From Aureobasidium sp. EXF-3400 (Eukaryota > Ascomycota > Dothideomycetes > Dothideales > Saccotheciaceae): a DNA stretch of 29,940 nt. Every line of letters begins with the position of its first letter. Within the stretch, counting starts at the first letter, position 1. The position numbers and the translations under genes were made by a program. The stretch is from contig SWBL01000475.1 in assembly GCA_024195585.1 (NCBI GenBank), forward strand, positions 1 through 29,940, written 5' to 3'. Positions 1 through 9,132 of this stretch are shown here, one piece after another. The notes beneath the pieces were generated by a model. That model searched no databases and was not told where the DNA came from. It was given only the letters and a program-made list of their open reading frames with translations.

Positions 1-1109
1 TGTAACAGGCTTTATATTTGAGCCAGTTTACCATACTACCAGGATGACATATCGCACCCGCGAGGAATATTTGGACAGGTATTGACCCAAGTCTCACTGT
101 TTTGTTTTTTGCTTTTACACTACCTGGATGTTTGCCCAACCGGGCTTTTTGCTGTTTTTCTTTGCGTTACATTTGCATCTACACACTTCGGAGCCAGCCT
201 TTTTTAGGAAACCATATGGATCATCCCAGGACCATCCTTACCCAAGATGTCATACCCCACCAAGGATACCCAACCGGGTAGGACGGACCATTTCCACAGG
301 TCATCCAAGGACATATCCCGGATTACTGTAGCACAACATACGTTTGGAAACTGGGTAAGTATTCGAGAGCCCGGACATAACATCTTTTCATCCAGAACAC
401 CTTTGTTGCACGCTTCTTGCTTGCTACAATGATAGCTCTACGGCCAGTCATCTTATATGAAGAAGACATGTCTTGAGTTTGTTTGTAGTAATGCTTTTGG
501 CGCAGACATACCATTGCCGGACATGGTTCTTTTTGTTCTTCGCGAGTCGCTACTTGATCAGGTCCAGACGTCCCCTGTATCATCCTCCGGAAGTGTGTTT
601 GATGGGAACCTCCGGATTACTGAAGCATAATCTGGCCGCCTTGAGCAGACACAGATATGTGTTTGTTTGTCGATTTCCAGTTGGCAAGCCGTACTCGCCT
701 GTCTTTCTCATTTCGTCACGAGTGCTTCTCTTGCTCAGACTTGAATCATAGCATCACCAGCGATCTCGTTCGGTAGATTCTGGACCTCTAGACGTCTCCG
801 TACTGTGTCGACGATGCTCGGCCTCTGCCCCCTAACGTCTTGGAAGACTAACGAAAACTCAATGGCTTGGCCTGTCATCTGGTCATACAATCATCTTGTT
901 CAGGGCATCCTCGCCTATCCTTGAAGGCACCTGGGCATGCTCCTTCTGATACCCCTACGACTGGACGGACTGGAATTATTGGCGACTTTCAGTCAACACC
1001 GACTATCACGTCGATCTCCTATGAAGGCTGGCTCTGGATATTACTTATCATCTGGCGACTAATTGGTTTGTAGATGACTGGCAAAGTATAACTAGTGACG
1101 TGAGCTAAC
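1..1109. other. long leader/promoter region of the zinc-finger gene
   Basis: No credible protein gene is seen here. The stretch probably holds the promoter and a long 5' leader of the downstream C2H2 gene. A strong donor-like GTAAGT lies at 355. Possible acceptors with branch sites are near 1118 (GCTAAC then CAG) and 1209 (CTGAC then TTTCTAG), so one or more leader introns are plausible. A 22-base near-repeat (CCGGATTACTG followed by WAGCAYAAY) occurs at 318 and again at 612. GGACA recurs on the sense strand at 73, 309, 373 and 519. The transcription start cannot be located. Confidence 0.45.
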
Positions 1110-2958
1110 ATGCATCAGGCTCCTTATATCATTCCTCTATCTTCACCATCACCATCTCCAAAGCTGCCGTGTCACAATGAGCCGTTGTCGCTGACTTATA
1201 CTTTTCTAGTACCTGTCGCTTTCTTCCACCTACTTGCACAAATTCATTGTTTGCTTCACCGTCTGAGATCTGCCACTGGAACTCTTCTGTCTGGGATACC
1301 ACCTCTTTGACACCTCCGGCCTCACCAGTGGACTCCTTGGAAGACGCTTCTAGCCAATCATCGGACTCTGGAATATTTTCGTGTGACTCTATGAGCTCAC
1401 GCGGTACTGACCACATGACTTACTACTCGTCCGCGTCCCCGGAGACCAAGATGGAACACATCCCGGAGGCTGACTTTTACACAACACCTGGATGGACGGA
1501 TGGCATGTTCATGCCGGCAACCGGACCTTTCTCTCCTGTCATGAGTGACTCGAACCAAAGTGCCTACACTCTTTCCGCGTCAGATGTAAGCTTCCCGTCT
1601 CTCGGAGCGCCGTATTCGCAGGAATTTCCCGGAATGGATGCCTATCAACCTGATGGCTGGACTTCTGAGCAGTCCGGTTACAACCCCTTCGCTGAGCCTG
1701 CCGTGATGGATACCGAGATGTTTGCTTTCCCTGCCCAAGGTATGGACATTCCTCAGCCCACTTTCAGTGCCTGGTATACCCCGATGGAGGCCTCTGCAGA
1801 GACACAATTTGCCATGGACATTCCCGGACAATCTTTCACCCGTATGGTCCCACAAACAGCCGGATTTGTAGGCAATCCAGTAACCATGACTCCCTCCACC
1901 GGATATGTCAACCCAAGTCTACGTACCGGTCGCGTCAGAGTAGACAGTCTATATGCTCAGGCTTGTCTACGAGATGCTGCAGTAAGTCAGAACCACACCA
2001 CATCGGACACCCAAGTTCAGGAGATTGCTGGACACCGCCGAGTGACCGTACCCGTGACCTCAAATGAACCTATCCAGGTGGGACCTTTGCCAAATGCCGA
2101 TCAGGATGTACCATATGGAGCCCCGGTCCACCAATACAGGACTCACATGCCAGGATACTCCGATGGATCCATGATGCCGTTTGCCGGACAAATCGAGGTC
2201 CCTGTTTTAGGGAGCAACGTTTCAGTGTCTTCCGCTGGCAGTGTTGTTCCTTCCAGATACGAGGAGGTTCCTTGCAGCCCAGCTTCTTCCGTTGCAACCA
2301 CCAGGACAAGGACAGAGGATACTGATGGCCGTGCCCGCACTGACCCACTCTACTCAGCTAGACCTGGCAAAGATGGCAGCTACCATTGCCCGTTTCTGGC
2401 TTCTGAAGGATGCCAGCACAAGGCAACAAAGCTAAAGTGCAACTACGAGTGCGTGAGTCCTTAGGTTCTCACAAGCAATTTCTAACATATTATCACAGCA
2501 AGTACATTGATTCTCACATCAAGCCATTCCGCTGCAAGCACCAGAACTGCAACAACAACCGTTTCTCCTCCACGGCCTGCCTTCTTCGCCACGAACGCGA
2601 GGCTCACGGACTCCACGGACATGGAAACAAACCTTTCCTTTGCCAATTCAAGGATTGTGAGCGTTCAGGCCCCGACAGTGGATTTCCTAGAGCATACAAC
2701 TTCCTTGACCACATGAAGCGTGTCCATGGATACCGTCCGGAAAAGGCAACTAAGACACCCCCTGCCTCTGCTGCTGGAAGAGCTGGAAAGTCTCAGGATA
2801 AGGTGAAGAAGAGAAAGACTGCCGCAGAGGTGAAAAAGGAGACGCTGTCACCAAGATTTGGGCAGAATCCTCCAATGGATTTGCGCAAGCAACAGAGGGC
2901 TGGACAGTACCGGGCTCAGGCCAATGAGATGCAGAGAGGCTCTCGTCAGTTCGGATGA
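1110..2958 (+). CDS. C2H2 zinc-finger transcription factor
   Basis: Probable nuclear DNA-binding regulator; its targets are unknown. The secure part is exon 1210-2448, the intron 2449-2498 (GTGCGT donor, CTAAC branch, CACAG acceptor, phase 2) and exon 2499-2958. Splicing at 2449 rather than at the GTGAGT at 2453 restores a continuous finger reading NYDKYIDSH. The start is tentative: ATG 1110, with a 41-base intron 1169-1209, joins in phase and gives 585 residues. The first ATG inside the secure frame is 1391, but coding-like sequence (TPPASPVDSLEDASS) lies before it. In the 585-residue model the N-terminal 400 residues are Ser/Pro/Gly/Met-rich and disordered-looking, as in activation domains. 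Three fingers follow: C413 to H439 (atypical spacing), C445-C450-H464-H469, and C481-C486-H504-H509. The FSSTACLLRHEREAHG block is typical of a large ascomycete C2H2 family. The tail is basic, with KVKKRK as a possible nuclear signal. Confidence 0.85.
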
Positions 2959-3839
2959 ATGAAGAATCCATCCCAGGACATAACACATAGTTAAAAACAG
3001 GACACCAGCCACTCCCAAGGACAGAGTGACCCCAGCCCAAAGGATGGATATACCGGACAGACCCTTCCCCTTCGGATCACCACGGATCAAGGATCACACC
3101 AGGCGAGCCAGCCGGCTCCAGGAATTGGAAATAAATGGAGGATGGATACCACCAGCGGAAGTGTGAGAAGTGAGAGAAACTTCCCGAGGAAGAAAGGAGA
3201 AGAGATCGAGACACCAGTCTCTCTCAAGATGTAGAACTCAGATTGTACCCCAGTTTCGGACTCGATGCGACAGCTCGTTTCATCCAAGCTTCCTGTCAAA
3301 GGGTTTGTGTCGACAGCTCTTGGTTTTGTTTTGCTTTATGTACTGCTATTGTTTTGCTTGGACTTTACACGACTGCTTCTTGTACCAGAAGTATGATTGC
3401 TAGATAGATAAGATACGCATACGAGATTGATTTTTTGCAAGATGACGAGATGCTCATGTCACTGCTCGCGTGACAGTCAGCAATGAATCAGCTGACTATC
3501 CGGTATCTGCGGACTGCTCGTGCAGACTACTAGGTACATAGTCCGCAGAATGTTTCATGAGCATACTGCGTACAGCAGACCAAGCAGAATGTAAATAATG
3601 AGAATTGTTGTTATCTGCCCTGCTCGGAAAGATTGCCCATCGCAGTCGCGTCGCAAATTAAAGTTGCTTAGCATGGTTCTGTCAAGCGAAAGCCAAAACG
3701 CCCTTGAAGTTTGAACCTCGGTCACAAAACGAGCACGGTAACTGCGTCATCCGAGAAAGTGGTGGCATGTGAAGGCGCTCTCCAGAAAAAAGCCCGTGAT
3801 GGCCGCTGCTCACAAATCATTCCAAAGAGAGGTGTTTAG
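2959..3839. other. intergenic region, 3' UTR of the zinc-finger gene and GPx promoter
   Basis: No gene is seen. The first about 150 bases continue the GGACA-rich composition of the upstream gene (2976, 3000, 3019, 3055) and are probably its 3' UTR. A complex inverted-repeat structure lies at 3450-3564 and is listed separately. The rest, up to 3839, is presumably the glutathione peroxidase promoter. Confidence 0.5.
3450..3564. repeat. multi-arm inverted repeat (possible structured RNA or cruciform)
   Basis: An outer pair of perfect 9-base arms (ATGCTCATG at 3450-3458 and CATGAGCAT at 3556-3564) encloses three hairpins. The first is TCAC/GTGA (3459-3462 with 3470-3473). The second is AGTCAGC/GCTGACT (3475-3481 with 3491-3497, 9-base loop). 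The third is TCTGCGGACT/AGTCCGCAGA (3506-3515 with 3540-3549, 24-base loop). The arms fold as a four-way, cloverleaf-like junction. There is no tRNA A/B box and no match to an RNA family I know, so its nature is open. Confidence 0.5.
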
Positions 3840-4646
3840 ATGAAGCCTGTTCTGCCGCGATCCTCCGCTTGTTTCTTGCCTTTAATACTTCCTCGTACTA
3901 CAACTCTTTCGACTCAGTATATCAACACTGCGACGAGATCTTTCTTCAACTTTAGAAAAGCTACTGTGTCATCGCCTGCGAATATGTCTTCTGCTACCAG
4001 CTTCCACGAGTTCAAGCCCCTCGACAGTACGTTTGATGCGAATGCTGCGAAAAGGCAGCGTGTGCGATAAGGAAGCTAACAGCGATGCGCAGAGAAGGGC
4101 AATGTCTATGATCTGACCAAGCTCAAGGGCAAGGTCGTCCTCGTTGTCAACACTGCCAGCAAGTGTGGCTTCACCCCTCAGTTCGAAGGCCTTGAGAAGC
4201 TGTACAAGGGTATGTGACATCTCCTAACTCTTCTCCTCTGTCTTGACAATCCTCACTCTCTCTCTTCCCACAACTCCTCGCTGACCACCCTCCCTACCAC
4301 AGAACTGAAGGCCGCCCACCCCAACGACGTAGAATTCCTCGGTTTCCCCTGCAACCAATTCGGCGCCCAAGACCCCGGCTCCAACGACACAATCCAAGAA
4401 TTCTGCCAACTCAACTACGGAGTCAGTTTCCCCGTCCTCGGCAAAACAGACGTCAACGGCGACAAGGCCGAGCCCGTATTCGAGTGGATGAAGGCAGAAC
4501 AGCCCGGTCTCATGGGCTTGAAGAGAGTTAAGTGGAACTTTGAAAAGTTCTTGATTGGCAAGGATGGCAAGGTCAAGGGCAGATGGGCAAGCACTACCAA
4601 GCCTGAGGCGCTCAAGGCTCCTATTGAGGCTCAGTTGAAGGCTTAG
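3840..4646 (+). CDS. thiol (Cys-type) glutathione peroxidase, GPx/Hyr1 family
   Basis: Reduces hydrogen peroxide and lipid hydroperoxides; in yeast the homologue Gpx3/Hyr1 draws electrons from thioredoxin and also senses peroxide. The exons are 3840-4026, 4093-4209 and 4303-4646, giving 215 residues. Intron 1 (4027-4092) has GTACGT, GCTAAC and GCAG. Intron 2 (4210-4302) has GTATGT, CTGAC and CACAG. Family motifs are all present: [11 protein letters not shown] with peroxidatic C87, FPCNQFG with Q120, the probable resolving C136 in EFCQLNYGV, and the KWNFEKFLI tryptophan. The first about 48 residues are basic, Ser/Thr-rich and acid-poor, like a mitochondrial presequence. A second in-frame ATG at 3984 ([10 protein letters not shown]) would give a 167-residue protein, the usual cytosolic length, so dual targeting is plausible. 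No selenocysteine is involved. Confidence 0.95.
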
Positions 4647-5542
4647 GTTGCGAAGGAGAGAGGATGAATAAGGGGTTGAGATTGCATGAGAGAGTGTTTT
4701 TTGCATGATGGCTGATCAAACCCCAAACCCGATACCCGTGTGTTTTTGCCGAGCAAGATATTATCTATCACGAGAATGATACAGCGACTTCTGTTGCGTC
4801 TTCAAGAACAATTCCCAGCCACTGTGACCATGTTCAGGAGGCAGGTTTATTGCAGTGATCATAGTAAAGCTCACTTCTTTGAGCCAACATTGTACTCCGT
4901 ACATACAATGCCACAGTGAATGATTTGCTTACTCAATATCACGAGTCATAAGGACGTCCAAACATGAGCTCGTGCCTTGTGAAGTGCTTCGGGCTCTACT
5001 TCTACAGTGCGCAGAGCGAGACAGAATACGAGCCTCGGATCATGAGTGACCCGGTGGGGGACCGTTGACCGCCTTTCGAAGCCTCAACCACGAACCACTC
5101 CTCTTCCATCGCTTGACTCGAGTATACCAGTGTACGTACCATCAAAGCTTCAGTTGATCCAAAGGTAAGCGCGATTTTCTGTTCTTGTCATAATTCAGCA
5201 TACCCTTCTTTCGCGTGTTATATTGTTTGTTGTGTATTCTGGAAGAACACGTTTCTCCAAGTTTTTATGGCCTCTCTTTCTCTATTGCTCGTATCACATT
5301 GAAATCAAGATAAAACGTCACGAAAGAAATCAAGCGTTTTTCAGCCTTTCCTCAGAATCTCGTCTTGATCGCTGAAAGAACAGAAAGCTTCAACTTCCAC
5401 CTCCATCTCCATCCCACTTCCTACCCACGTTTCCTTCAGCCTTTGCCCAACATAGAGTACAAAACTGAGCTGACGAAGATAGCATCTTCAGTCCATCTCC
5501 ACTACTAGAACAATTCCAAGAGCAAAAAAAAATCTCCTCCCA
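4647..5542. other. intergenic region, promoter and 5' leader of the amine oxidase gene
   Basis: No gene is seen. A good donor (GTAAGC at 5165) followed by possible acceptors at 5344 (TTTTTCAG) or 5491 (GCTGACG branch, TTCAG) suggests a 5' UTR intron. A C/T-rich stretch around 5390-5450 resembles a fungal promoter-proximal pyrimidine tract. Both readings are inferences. Confidence 0.4.
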
Positions 5543-7274
5543 ATGTGGGGCAACAACATCCCAGTCCCCGGCGGCCTAAACTCTTTCGACGACAAGAAAA
5601 CCTCCCTCTCCCAGGAAAAAATGCTACGCGCCGCCGCACTCAGTAGCAAAAAACTACACATCGGTATCATCGGTGCTGGCTTTTCTGGCCTGCGCTGTGC
5701 AGATGTATTGCTATCTCACGGCCACCGCGTCACCATCCTCGAAGCCCGCAATCGAGTTGGAGGACGCGTGGGTCAAAGCAATCATCTAGGCCATACAGTA
5801 GATCTAGGACCTAATTGGATACATGGAACCGACGACAATCCCATTTTCGAGATTGCGAAAAAGACGAATACGCAATTGCATTATTGGGATGAGAGACAGA
5901 GGATTTTGGATCCAGAGGGAAAAGCGTTGGAAACGTCAGAAGCAGAAGAATATGGCCAAATCCTCTGGGATGATGGCCTAATCTCTCAAGCATTCAAGTA
6001 TAGCAGAGAAAACACCGCTTCCATCGATCCTTCTCTCTCTTTGATGGATTTCTTTGCTGGAAAAGCTGAAGACCTCTTCACTGATCTTGAGGAGAAAGAG
6101 GCACAAAGGAAACGAAAACAATTACTTCAAATCTGCGACTTTTGGGGTAGTTATGTGGGAAGTCCCACTGCTTCCCAGAGTTTGAAGTTTTTTTGGTTGG
6201 AAGAGTGTATAGAGGGTGAAAATCCTTTTGTTGCGGGCACGTATACGAAGATTTTGGAATATGTGGCGAAGCCTGCTTTGGAGAAGGCAGAGGTGAAGTT
6301 GGAGACGAGGGTTATTGCTATTAAGGGAAGGAAGAATGAGGGGGAGAAGGTGGAGGTAAAGGTTGAGGGTGGTGATGAGTATCAATTTGACGAGGTTGTG
6401 ATGACGGCGCCGTTGGGTTGGTTGAAGAGGAATAAGGATGTTTTTGTTGATGGGTTGACGAAGGAGTTGGACACAGCTATTGATGCTATTGGGTATGGTG
6501 CTTTGGATAAGGTATTTCTTCCCTTTCCCTATCCTTTTATCAACACACTGACAGAAGTAACAGATCTACATCACCTTCCCAACCGCCTTCTGGGAACCTA
6601 CCTCCAAAAACGCAAAAGAACCAAGAGGCACCGCTACCATCAGCAGCTCCAATACCCCAAACACAACAGCAACGACAGCACCTCTACACCAATCCTCTGC
6701 CACCTCCACCCCTACGACATCATACCCAGGCTTCACCCATTTCCTCTCGCCCAACTACGCTCTACCCACCAACCCTGAAAACTGGGATCAACAAGCCATG
6801 AATCTTCATGCTTTACCCTCACCTTCCTCCCAACCTACCTTCCTCTTCTACATCTACGGCCCCTGTTCCGCCCACATTGCCTCTTTAGCCCACCTTCCCC
6901 TTCCCCTCCGCGATGAAAAACTCACCGCTTTCCTGCATCCCTATATCTCTCTACTTCCCAATTACTCAGCCACCTCTCCTCACTGCACACCCTCAGCAAT
7001 ATTCGCAACAGCATGGGCAGGAGACGAGTTAACCGGCTATGGCAGTTATGCAAACTTCCAGGTGGGGCTAGAAGAGGGAGATAAACATGTGGAAGCAATG
7101 AGGAAAGGTATGCCAGAGAGAGGTATATGGATTGCGGGGGAGCATACGGCGCCGTTTGTTGCGTTAGGGACGGCGACGGGGGCGTATTGGAGTGGTGAGA
7201 AGGTTGCTTTGAGGATTTTGGAGGGGGTGGTTGGAGAGGGTGGAGAGAAGGAGAATGAGAAGGAGAGGGAGTAA
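5543..7274 (+). CDS. FAD-dependent amine oxidase (polyamine oxidase / LSD1-like fold)
   Basis: Probably oxidises an amine or polyamine using FAD and releases hydrogen peroxide; the substrate cannot be assigned. The exons are 5543-6511 and 6564-7274 with a 52-base phase-0 intron 6512-6563 (GTATTT, CTGAC, AACAG), giving 559 residues. The N-terminal dinucleotide-binding motif is IIGAGFSG (G44, G46, G49), followed by the family signature EARNRVGGRV and the GPNWIHG block. The lysine of GYGALDK (K323), last codon of exon 1, aligns by context with the flavin-proximal lysine of LSD1 and polyamine oxidases. The C-terminal FAD motif GIWIAGEHTAPF...GTATGAYWSGEKVA is intact. A Ser/Thr/Pro-rich insertion at about residues 336-385 is unusual for the family and is probably a surface loop. 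There is no signal peptide, so the enzyme is probably cytosolic, nuclear or peroxisomal. The C-terminus (KENEKERE) carries no obvious peroxisomal tripeptide. Confidence 0.9.
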
Positions 7275-7320
7275 GATTTATGGTCCTTTTGCGACTGAGG
7301 AGGACTGATTAGATTTCGTT

Positions 7321-7475
7321 CTGCAATTATAGATCAAGTAATTTTTGAGGTGGATACTTTTGATACCTTGCGGCACTGCTCGTTGGGATTTCTCTTCGTA
7401 CTGTATGACGAACATGGGTATCGTGACAGTATTAGTGCTCTTTATGTGTGAGCCATGGCTCTCTTCTTGTACAGC
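7321..7475 (+). repeat. diverged direct repeat, copy A
   Basis: Shares with copy B, in the same order, an AATT..TA.ATCAAG stretch, a GAGG.GGA...TTTG.AT..CC stretch, CCTTGCGGCA.TGCTC, a GTATGA..AA.ATGG.TATC.TG.CAG block and TTGTACAGC. Between the last two blocks copy A has about 20 extra bases. Seen by eye alignment only. Confidence 0.5.
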
Positions 7476-7695
7476 GTACTAACCCTCTGCAACGTCTTAT
7501 GACTTTTATCACTTTTGACTTCCTCTATGCTGGGGTATCTAGACTGCATGGTCTGCATGTCTGCGATATCTATGTTTCTCCTCTTTTGATGTTCCTGTTG
7601 TACGTCTCATGACAGTCCCAGGTCGACGTTTTGCAAAAGCGACTCTGGTTTCAGCTGGGTCGGCAGGCAGAAGTAGTCGTGTTTGTGACAATGTG

Positions 7696-7834
7696 TGAAT
7701 TGTATCAAGAACGGCTGTTTCCACGGGTTTCGAGGGGAGATTTGTATTCCTTGCGGCAATGCTCTTCTTGATTATTTTCTTGGTATGATCAAGATGGTAT
7801 CCTGGCAGCTTCCATCCTTCTTTGTTTGTACAGC
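7696..7834 (+). repeat. diverged direct repeat, copy B
   Basis: Partner of copy A, about 380 bases downstream and in the same orientation. The landmark blocks are TTGCGGCA at 7751, GTATGATCAAGATGG at 7783 and TTGTACAGC at 7826. It ends about 24 bases before the stop codon of the riboflavin gene. Confidence 0.5.
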
Positions 7835-7857
7835 ATATTGTTCTTTTTCTGCAGCAT

Positions 7858-8605
7858 CTACAATTTCCCCTCAGTATCCTCGACATATTTCTTCAAATGC
7901 TCAATGGTAACAACCTTGATACCATACCTCCTTCCAAACTCGATACACTCTTTCGCCCTCATCATATGCAAACCTCCTCTTTCAGCCTTTCCTTCTACTT
8001 CGGTTGACTCCTCTACAATCTCTGCAATAACACCCACATTGTTCTTGTCTCCGGAAAGTCTTGCAAACTCGACGGCAGCCTCTGTGTGTCCCTGTCGCTG
8101 CCTTACACCACCGGCCACCGCACGCAACGGCACCACATGACCAGGTCTTCTGAAATCGCTTGCCTTGACGTCTGTGTTGGCGAGCAGGCGACATGTTGTA
8201 CTGCGGTCGGTGGCTGAGATGCCGGTGGTGACGTTGTCGGATGCGTCGATGGTAATAGTGTAGGCAGTACGGTTGGGATCTGCGTTTGAGGAGGCGGCGA
8301 CCATAGGGGGTAGCTCGAGTTTGTCGGCAAGAGCATTGGGCAGGGCGGCGCAGAGGTATCCCGAGGTGTGGTGGATCATGAAGGAAGCTTTTGCGGGAGT
8401 GAGGGCTGAGGCGGCGATGATGAGGTCGCCTTCATTTTCACGGTGGGGGCTGTCGAGGACGAGGACGAATTCTCCGGCGCCTGTGAGGGAAACGTGTTAG
8501 TGGGGTGATTCAGAGTGGAGGGGTTGTGCTGGTGGGTGGGTTACCAAAGGCCTTGATAGCTGAGGGAATGTCGTCAAAGACGAGGTCATCCGAGTAGTCT
8601 GCCAT
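7858..8605 (-). CDS. RIB3: 3,4-dihydroxy-2-butanone-4-phosphate synthase (riboflavin synthesis)
   Basis: Converts ribulose 5-phosphate to formate and 3,4-dihydroxy-2-butanone 4-phosphate, the four-carbon unit of the riboflavin ring, in the cytosol with Mg2+. Read on the minus strand, exon 1 is 8605-8545 and exon 2 is 8480-7858. The 64-base intron 8481-8544 has GTAACC, CACTAAC branch and CACAG, phase 1. The product is 227 residues, close to yeast Rib3 (about 208). The acidic metal/substrate loop is LDSPHRENEGDL (D30, E35, E37, D39); bacterial enzymes usually have D-D-E/D-x at the DSPH positions. Other family blocks are IHHTSGYLCAAL, TAYTITIDA, TGISATDRSTT, FRRPGHVVPL and the metal-binding RQGHTEAAVEF. 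It is a stand-alone DHBP synthase with no GTP cyclohydrolase II domain, as in fungi generally. The ATG at 8605 gives a start typical of fungal orthologues (MADYSDD...IPSAIKAF). Confidence 0.95.
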
Positions 8606-9132
8606 TGTGTCTATGTGTAGATAGCAGTATACAACTGAGAAAGAAGGTCACAAGAGCGTAGAAGAAGTGGTGGATCTACGTCAAGATGAACTGGCGCAAA
8701 GGTGGAAGGTGCTTTGGACTGCTCGCGCCGATGACTGTTGCACTGTCGCACTTCCCCGACCACGCCGCTCTAGCAGTAATTGATTACGGGAGCAATTGGT
8801 AAGCCGATAATCTCGTCTTTTTCCTTCAGTCCATCTTATCTTCTGTCTTCTTAGACAACATTGTATCTCTTCGGATGAAATCACCGCTAAGAGACCTCAA
8901 TTGCATCAAACAAAGTGTCATGTTCATGGTTGCACACGGCACTGAGCAAAAGCACATGGCGGGGCAATCGCAGCTCTCCCACCTCCCCCGAATCCCGATG
9001 AAGTCCGAAAATCCGGGCTAAACTTTTGACTCTCTTTGTCAAGAATCTGCATTAATTAACTGTCATTTAAGCTTGTCGTGCTTTCTCGATCTATCATTCT
9101 TCTACTGACGCGTACAAATGCATCGACATGTT
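8606..9132. other. intergenic region, RIB3 promoter
   Basis: No gene or clear element is seen. It holds the upstream region of the riboflavin gene and the 3' flank of the biotin carboxylase gene. Confidence 0.4.

Larger units (their letters stand above)
7275..7857. other. convergent intergenic region with a diverged direct duplication
   Basis: This lies between the 3' ends of two converging genes. There is no credible ORF. It holds two related segments, listed separately at 7321-7475 and 7696-7834. Confidence 0.5.

Noticed and set aside
2453..2498. Alternative donor GTGAGT at 2453 in the zinc-finger gene
   Set aside because: Although it is a better donor consensus, splicing there runs into a stop after three codons; the GTGCGT at 2449 restores the finger.
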